NCBI GenBank assembly: GCA_933228675.1
Contig: OW121745.1
Span: 1,531,989-1,595,988 of the forward strand
From: Stomorhina lunata
Taxonomy: Eukaryota; Arthropoda; Insecta; Diptera; Rhiniidae
Direction: 5' to 3'
DNA: 64,000 nucleotides
Shown here: positions 57,731-64,000 of the stretch, piece by piece
Layout of the letters: the number at the start of each line of letters is the position of its first letter
Numbering within the stretch: the stretch's first letter is position 1
Notes under the pieces: generated by a model
What the model was told of the DNA's origin: nothing
Databases searched by the model: none
The model's input: only the letters and a program-made list of their open reading frames with translations
Position numbers and translations under genes: made by a program

Positions 57731-59885
57731 AGCAAAAATTAAAAAAATGTCTATGGAAGATATCAAAAGAAGAATTTCCAAAGAGCCGCAGTTAAATATA
57801 CCACTGTCGGTATATAGTATTGAAAGTTAAGCCTTAGAGGTTTCTTTATTTCATAGCTGTGACAATGACTGATTCGGTTTATAACGGAATGAGCGGTTGG
57901 CACGTTATGTCATATTCTTTATGACGGAATTTGCTGCATTTTTAATAGATATTATTCTCATATTAGATTCATATGTATATACATACATATATAAGTATAT
58001 ACATATATGTTATCTGTGTTTTCGAATCCATTTCAAAAATATGTGTTTAAATAATAGAAAAACTTTTTAATTTTTTTTTTTTAACTGTAATTCTAACCCT
58101 AGTTTGATTATATTAGTACGAGTATCCGATATAATTTATTGTGTGTACTCGTATTGTAGTAGATATTTTATTACCCTTATTTGAGAATATTTTCTGTTTG
58201 TTTTGCTGTTGATTTCGTTTGTTTTTGATAATTGAGTGAATGGTTGGATGAATTTCATGGACAATTTATCAATGACATACTAACAAATCTATACATATTG
58301 TTTGACAAACATTTGATGACAGCTATGATATGCTTTTCTTCGTCTATGTTCTCGTATATTCTGTTCAATTCAGTTCGTTCCGTTTATTTAACTGCATTTA
58401 TTCTATTTGTTTTTGTTATTTTTATGTCTAGTGCTGTTGTTTACGACAGCTCTGTTCATGTCATTTACAATTAAGTAAATAAATAACTGAATGAATGAAT
58501 GAAAAGCCTTTATAATGATGATGTAAATCGAAGTCATCAAATTAACTTCCCATATATTATCGATACAATATATTGTACAAGGAGTGTATTTGCCCTTGAA
58601 AAAAATGTTTCATATGCAGTTTGCAACATCCGTAACATCTGTGAAAATAATGTTTATTGTATGTGTGCAAGTCTTTACGCGTGTCCTGTGATACTCTATT
58701 CGCAATTATTTGGCTACTGACATTGTTATATTATTTAAGAAGAAATTTGGTCATTTATTTATTAAATAGGAAAGAAACTGCACAACAGACCAACAAGAAA
58801 TAAAAATAAACAAGTTGAGGTCAGAGTTCAAGGCATTCTGTTTGTTCGCAAACTTTTAGCCGGTACTTTATTATAGAAATTATAAAATTGGTAAATCAGA
58901 GAAAATACTGAAATATTAAGAAAAAATATGATATTTTGTTCAAATCGTTAAAAAAAAGTTTTTGCGGGGATCGGGTTTAAGTTTGAATATACCCTTTTTT
59001 TGTATATATTCCTATGCGTATCACTTAAATGATATTTTGGAATCTACAGATTATATTAGATTTAAAAATTTTTCTACGGTTGACAATTTATTGCGGTTAA
59101 AAGATCGTTATTTTTGAAAGCGATATACAAATATAAGCAATAATTTCCACAGGTTGCACTTTCACGAAATCCTTAAGTTATTAACTATCAAAAGAGCTTA
59201 AAAATACACCATTTCCAATCAGAATTCATGCAAAAATAATAGATATAACAATTTATAAAGTCCCTTATTTTTTTTAAATTTAAAACTTTTTATGCTGACA
59301 TTTATTTTAATAAGAAAGCATGAAAAACCTTGCGCATTTGTACATTGTTAAATTTCGTTGTTTGGTTGAAAATCGGTCAAATATAAAACATTTTCTAAAA
59401 AATTTCCATGGAAGGTTTTAGAGATTTGCTTCCCTGCGTGAGGTCTTTTTTTGCAAAATGACCGGGAAGGGTGTTTTCATTACTAAAACATTTTTGGCCA
59501 CCCCATGGTACTATGCCAAAAATTTGGTTATAGCCCTAATGTATATATGTAAATAAATCTCAAGAAAATGTTTATATGATGACAACATTTATCACAAATA
59601 CGATAGTTAGCTTTTATATTTCGGGATTGGGCTACCATCAATCAACTATCGTAAAGTATAAAATGTTTGACATAACACGTACTTAGAATATTTTGACGTA
59701 CGAATTCTATTTCTGCTGTTTACAGAAACGTAATATTTTCGCAAGATTATTCAGCGGAAATTTAATTACGATTGCTTTATATTTTGAACATCCTGGTGTA
59801 AACGGTATTAAAGGTTTAAAATAAAAAGATTTTTACATTTGATTTCAAACGTTATTCAAATGTAGGCCGATATATAAAATATTTG
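57731..59885. other. no gene; possible toy intron background
   Basis: No repeat family assigned over most of this stretch. The part 57840-58800 has higher complexity and no transposon hallmark, so it is a candidate for unique intronic sequence. Open stretches 58232-58474 and 58499-58720 show no protein motif. Confidence 0.3.
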
Positions 59886-60440
59886 TATACCCTTCACCGC
59901 CATAGGTAGAAAGGGTATTATAAGTTTGCGCTGCTGTATGTAACGCATAGAAATATTGGTCTAATTGGCCATATTGGCCCACTTTAAAGTATACCATTAG
60001 ACTTAGAATCACTTTCTGAGTTGATTTAATGATATCAGTCCGTCCGTCTGGCTGGACCCCCATGTAAACCTTGTAATCAAAGTACAGGTCGCAATTCTAA
60101 AGATAATTCGATGAAATTTGGCACAGACAATTTTTTTTAAGTTTGTCAAAATTGGCACATTATTTATGGTACCTCCCATAAGTCCCACTTCCCGAAATTG
60201 ATATTATGGCCAGGAATATCAATAGTTTTTCATGAAATTTGAAATAGATACTTTGAATATGATACTGTACCAAATTTAGTTGAAATTACCAAAGTAATTA
60301 AGTATACAAGTTTTAAAAAAATGTTTGTATGAAAACAATATTTAGCAAATATTTGTCTTCATACGCGAAAAACCTACCTTAGTGGTGAAGGGTAACTTAT
60401 GGTCGGGATTGACCGACTATAGCACTTTTTTAATTGTTTG
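59886..60440 (+). repeat. family C copy, internally deleted
   Basis: Starts ATACCCTTCACCGCCATAGG and ends GTGAAGGGTAACTTATGGTC, hairpin GTCGGGATTGACCGAC, then TTTTTTAATTGTTTG. It is about 555 bases, so it lacks part of the interior. Confidence 0.75.
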
Positions 60441-61070
60441 TTTTGGGTTTAATTAAGAATAAACCCTTAACCCTAATCTACTAACCTTCTAAAATACCCC
60501 TTAAAGCGTAACCATTGGTCTTACGACGAGCAATTATTTGGGATATAGAACATTGGTTTTAAATATACATATATTTTTAAGGGTTTTAACGCAAAAACTT
60601 ATTAAGTAAGACATGCCATGTTAATATTTTAAAAAAAAAATATTTATTATTATTTTTTTTTTTTTAATAGTATTTTTTAAATCACTTTGAGATTTCTTTT
60701 GTGTTCGTCGATTTTACGAAGGTTACGGTTGCAGGGTTAAATAAAAATTAATAATAAAGACTTTATGTTCCTCATGTAGATGATATTCACATTTGAACAA
60801 CATTTCAATAAATCTGCCAGTTTGGCACTCTCTGCTTGGCAGTCTGAATTTCCAATTAACTTTACAAATTCTTTCATAATTCTGAGACCGATTCGCGGTT
60901 CATTATACCTCTTTTTCGAAGGTCTTGAATTTTACATTTTAAAGAACCACGTCTCAGTAAAGTCCAGTTTTGAAAAAAGAGGTCAAGTTCGTTGAACTTG
61001 CGGTCAGACACAGTGGAGGAAATTTTTGTTTACAGTTTTATAGTATTTTTTTAAGAGGCTAATGCTGCCT
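60441..61070. other. no gene called; one weak coding-like tract
   Basis: On the minus strand, about 60860-61015 reads VSDRKFNELDLFFQNW, TLLRRGSLKCKIQDLRKRG without a stop for nearly 50 codons. I cannot assign it. Its position next to pogo-like tips leaves a transposase relic possible. Confidence 0.25.
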
Positions 61071-61074
61071 GCAC

Positions 61075-61390
61075 AATTGTATACAGTAGTCCCCGCTTAA
61101 GAGAGAATGTAAAAATGAACAAAATTCTGTGCTATTAAGCGGGACTCTTATAAGCGAATCCTCTTAAAAACACACATATATATTTTATTACTTATTTTTT
61201 TTTATGAGAAGTAACACTCAAGCTGCCAATACAATTGTATACAGTAATCCCCGTTTATAGGAGAATGTAAAAAAGAACAAAATTCTGCGCTATTAAGCGT
61301 GGACTCTTATAAACCAATCCTCGGATAAAAGAGCTATTGACGCTTTAAAAAAACACATATTTATTTCATTACTTATTTAAAAAAATATAG
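61075..61390. repeat. two tandem pogo-like terminal units
   Basis: TATACAGTAGTCCCCGCTTA at about 61080 and TATACAGTAATCCCCGTTTA at about 61240 open two units of about 165 bases. Each contains the inverted partner TTAAGCGGGAC or TTAAGCGTGGAC about 45 bases in. TACAGTANTCCCCG resembles pogo/Tigger tips. Confidence 0.6.
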
Positions 61391-63177
61391 AAAATAGAAT
61401 ATACATAAGAGTGCCAGTAGAGTATATGGGGAATTTTTTTTACAAAAAATACGTTTCCGACCAAATTTTCTCGAAATGCTAAAATAATCCTTTAAAAATT
61501 TGAGGTCAATCCGATGGGGGGAAAGCGTGCCCATGGCCCTCCCAGAATTGCAAAACACCTGATTTACTTTGATTGTAAATAACTTAATTAATACTAAAGA
61601 ATAAAAAATTCTAAAGAAAGACATCATTTACAATTCTATGGCCTGTAAGTACTAAATAGCTGAGTTCGTCAAAATACTATCAAACTTACTTAGGTTTTTT
61701 ATTTTAAGAAAACTTTACTTTTTTTCTCAGGTCGGTATCAAAAATCATTTTTTGATTTTTTGAAAAATTTTGTTCAACAAATTTTTATTTGACAAATTTT
61801 TAGTCAAAGGTCAAAATTAGTTTTTTTTTAAATTGTTCATAGCAAAAAAGCGGAATATTAAAAATAAGTATATTAACGAATTTTAATCCAAATGCTCAAT
61901 TGTTTAGATTTTGTTAAAAAAGGAAGTCCGAAACTTTGATGCATAGACTAAGTAGAGAAAAATCGTTCAAAACTTGGCCTACGCAATTGGAGATCAAAGA
62001 GCATGGATTTCTAAAATATGCTCGGCCTTTACTTTAACAGGTTGTAAATATAGGCCATTTATATGAGTAAGTTAGAAACTAATTTGAAATATATTTAGTC
62101 TTTCTGTTTACGTTAACAATTTCTTTTTGTTATTAAACTGAGGAGTCACAAACGTCAATGAGTCAAATCAAAATTTTTTGAACACGTACTGAATCACACC
62201 ATCTCCAAATTCGGCGAAATTCTGTATATGCATTCTCCTAGCTCATACAATTTTTAAAGTTCTTAAAAATTTCGAATTTCGCTTTGGTTCAGATGTTATG
62301 GCGGTCTTAAAGAATACGGTGTAGGACAATGTATATGCAAAATTTCACCAAAATGGATATGGTGGATTCAAATTTTTCTTTCAAAAGATTTTGATTTCAC
62401 CCCAAAATCATATACCGAGAGCCTATATTCAATATATTTGCACATTTAGTTGTAAGAATTGGTCCACACAGGCAACTCATATTATGACAACATAATTTTA
62501 CAATTGCTCACATATAAACATAAGGTACGTACATACATATGTACGTATGTACGTATTTATTTTGAAAAAACGCTCTCATAAAAAGAAACAATCAATAAGG
62601 GAAAAACGAATGTTGCTATCTCAGTCGTTTATGTCTGCATTAAGTACAAACTCAAACACACACGCATGCTTTAATCACATGAAATGAGAAAATGTAATTG
62701 GTTGTTTTTGGGGTGTGTCTTACAACATGCTCGAAGTTGTTTTGCTTTAACTAAAAGTGAACAAATAGGCTCTCGGGTTACTTTATTCCATTGGCAAACC
62801 TCATAATTTTGGTTGGCTGTTAGTTGTTAGTTTGTTGTTACGTTTTTCACATGCACACATTCCCACAAATAGGGATGAAAATGTTTTTTCATAGGCCGAC
62901 GATTTATGAGCCGGATTTGGTTTTTCCCCATGTTTTACAAATGATTATGTATTTGCATTTAATTACGAATGAAAAATACAATTACAAATGTAAACCGTAT
63001 ATATTCATGTAGCATTGGGTCAGAGGGAATGGGAGACATAAACAAATTAATTGCATATTTTAAAAAAATCTATTATGATTTACAATAGTAAGACACCTCG
63101 GTGGTCAAATGTTTACCAACTTTTTTTTCAATTTTCTTAATGATTTCATATAGAAGAAAAGAAGAAGAATAACATAG
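61391..63177. other. no gene; scattered repeat pieces
   Basis: 61710-61800 matches the palindromic family (TTTCTCAGGTCGGTATC, TTTTGTTCAACAAAT). About 62410-62440 matches the tip of the 43124 MITE. 62520-62560 is TACGTA-rich. 62600-63050 has no transposon hallmark. Confidence 0.4.
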
Positions 63178-63179
63178 TA

Positions 63180-63504
63180 CAGTGTGATTTTATGAAAATA
63201 TTATATAGGTATAGCATAAAACTTCGTTTTATGCTATTGATGCGTTCCATAGAAAATAGCATAAAAAAATACACACAAATCGATACTAAACACGTCTATT
63301 GGTAAATTACAATTTTTATCGCCACAAATGTTCTCAATTTGGCTAAAAGAAACATCAGTTTTGGGTCAGTTGTTTCTCCTTGACAACTTGTTAAAAATAA
63401 TTTGTCATTAGTTTTTGTGATGTTGATGTACAAGCAGAAATATAAGCGTTTTTAAAAAATAAAAATTGCATAAATTTGAATTCGCATAAAACGAGGTTTG
63501 AGTG
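63180..63504. mobile_element. pogo-like short element, weak
   Basis: The right tip read inwards is CACTCAAACCTCGTTTTATG; the left is CAGTGTGATTTTATG; both are flanked by TA. It contains a perfect 12-bp hairpin (63211-63222 with 63226-63237, TTC loop) built from the same CATAAAAC motif. Confidence 0.45.
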
Positions 63505-63734
63505 TACTTAGATATGGTTAAACGGCACACACATGTGTATTTGGAGGTCTCCGACTGTAAATGCCAAAGATATAACGAAAAATATATTTTGGCCACCCCA
63601 ATGTGCAGCGAAAAAAATTAAAATTAAATTTCGAAACTGTCTTACAACAATACTTTATATTCGGTGGTGTACTGCGAACTTTTTTTTTCTTCCATTTACG
63701 TCGAGACGCTCTAATGTATATGAGCATATCATAC

Positions 63735-63960
63735 GTGACGGACGATACATTTGTATGAATTTTGTTGTACTTAAATGAATCCCATTGTCGTTTTACAATG
63801 GGATTTAAAGCGCTGTGACGGACGCTACAAAAATAGAAGTGACTTTTTTTTAAGACATGTTTCTGTAATTTTCATCAAATCGGTTTATAAAATATTTTAA
63901 AGTTTCCAGATTCACCAAAAATCCATAAATGAACTGTTGCGGACGCTATGTGACGGACGA
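63735..63960. repeat. GTGACGGACG repeat cluster
   Basis: GTGACGGACG at 63735, 63815 and 63950, plus GCGGACGCTATG at 63940. The body 63811-63960 equals the repeat interrupted at 37060-38010. An 11-bp hairpin, AATCCCATTGT with its complement, lies at 63778-63805. Confidence 0.65.
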
Positions 63961-64000
63961 TAGAGTTTTTACTTTAATGTTTTTTATTAAGAAAAATTAT

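Noticed and set aside
58232..58720. Two adjacent open frames of 80 and 73 codons
   Set aside because: Hydrophobic, AT-driven translation, no motif, no supporting splice or neighbour evidence.
57840..58800. Candidate eye enhancer in the toy intron
   Set aside because: Only the absence of transposon marks points to it; I see no diagnostic binding-site cluster that I can defend.

Overview
The window is AT-rich, intron-like DNA from a fly genome, very probably a higher (schizophoran, perhaps calyptrate) dipteran. The only host coding sequence I can support is one exon of the Pax6 homologue twin of eyeless (toy) at 47024-47249 on the + strand. It has a clean acceptor and donor and encodes the end of the paired-domain region and the start of the linker. 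No other toy exon was recognised, so the window is best read as toy intron on both sides: at least 16 kb downstream and probably tens of kb upstream. In Drosophila toy lies on chromosome 4 (Muller element F), and element F is X-linked in many other flies. X linkage and a repeat-rich dot-like chromosome are therefore plausible here, but that is inference.

Nearly everything else is decayed transposable element, mostly DNA transposons. Left third (1-23000): a Transib (RAG1-like) transposase relic (470-2247); a 1.5 kb element with a 132-bp minisatellite (4497-6005); a 4.4 kb AT-rich element with CACTCAG ends (6496-10925); a hAT transposase relic (15978-16505); a 700-bp hAT-type MITE with an 8-bp target duplication (17511-18210); and a long palindromic repeat (21064-22010). 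Middle (23000-46500): long copies of a dispersed non-coding family I call A, hosting a DD41D mariner-type transposase relic (25667-26464) and a clean PIF/Harbinger deletion derivative (28715-29832); a complete Tc3/Tc1-like element with IR/DR termini (30678-32165); copies of related families B and C; and a Helitron 5' fragment (41435). Right third (46500-64000): the toy exon; another A copy carrying a Tc1 deletion derivative (49258-49701); a nested Tc1 + MITE + Helitron knot (51325-53705); a non-LTR reverse transcriptase relic (53725-54195); several MITEs; and more B and C copies.

The names A, B and C are mine. The three families differ in their bodies but share one end: a short perfect hairpin followed by about 10-13 bases and then CTTACTTGTTT. 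Most of the other end is a second hairpin built from an ACCCTTcACC / GGTgAAGGGT-type stem. Their interiors hold GTCC/GTCT-rich tracts. They make up roughly a quarter of the window. This shared architecture is the most promising candidate for an under-described element group here.

Nothing in the window works as a pathway. The interest lies in insertion chronology, which can be read because several insertions have exact target duplications and uninterrupted sister copies inside the same window, and in how one conserved toy exon is maintained in the middle of it. I found no tRNA, rRNA, CRISPR array or intact transposase.
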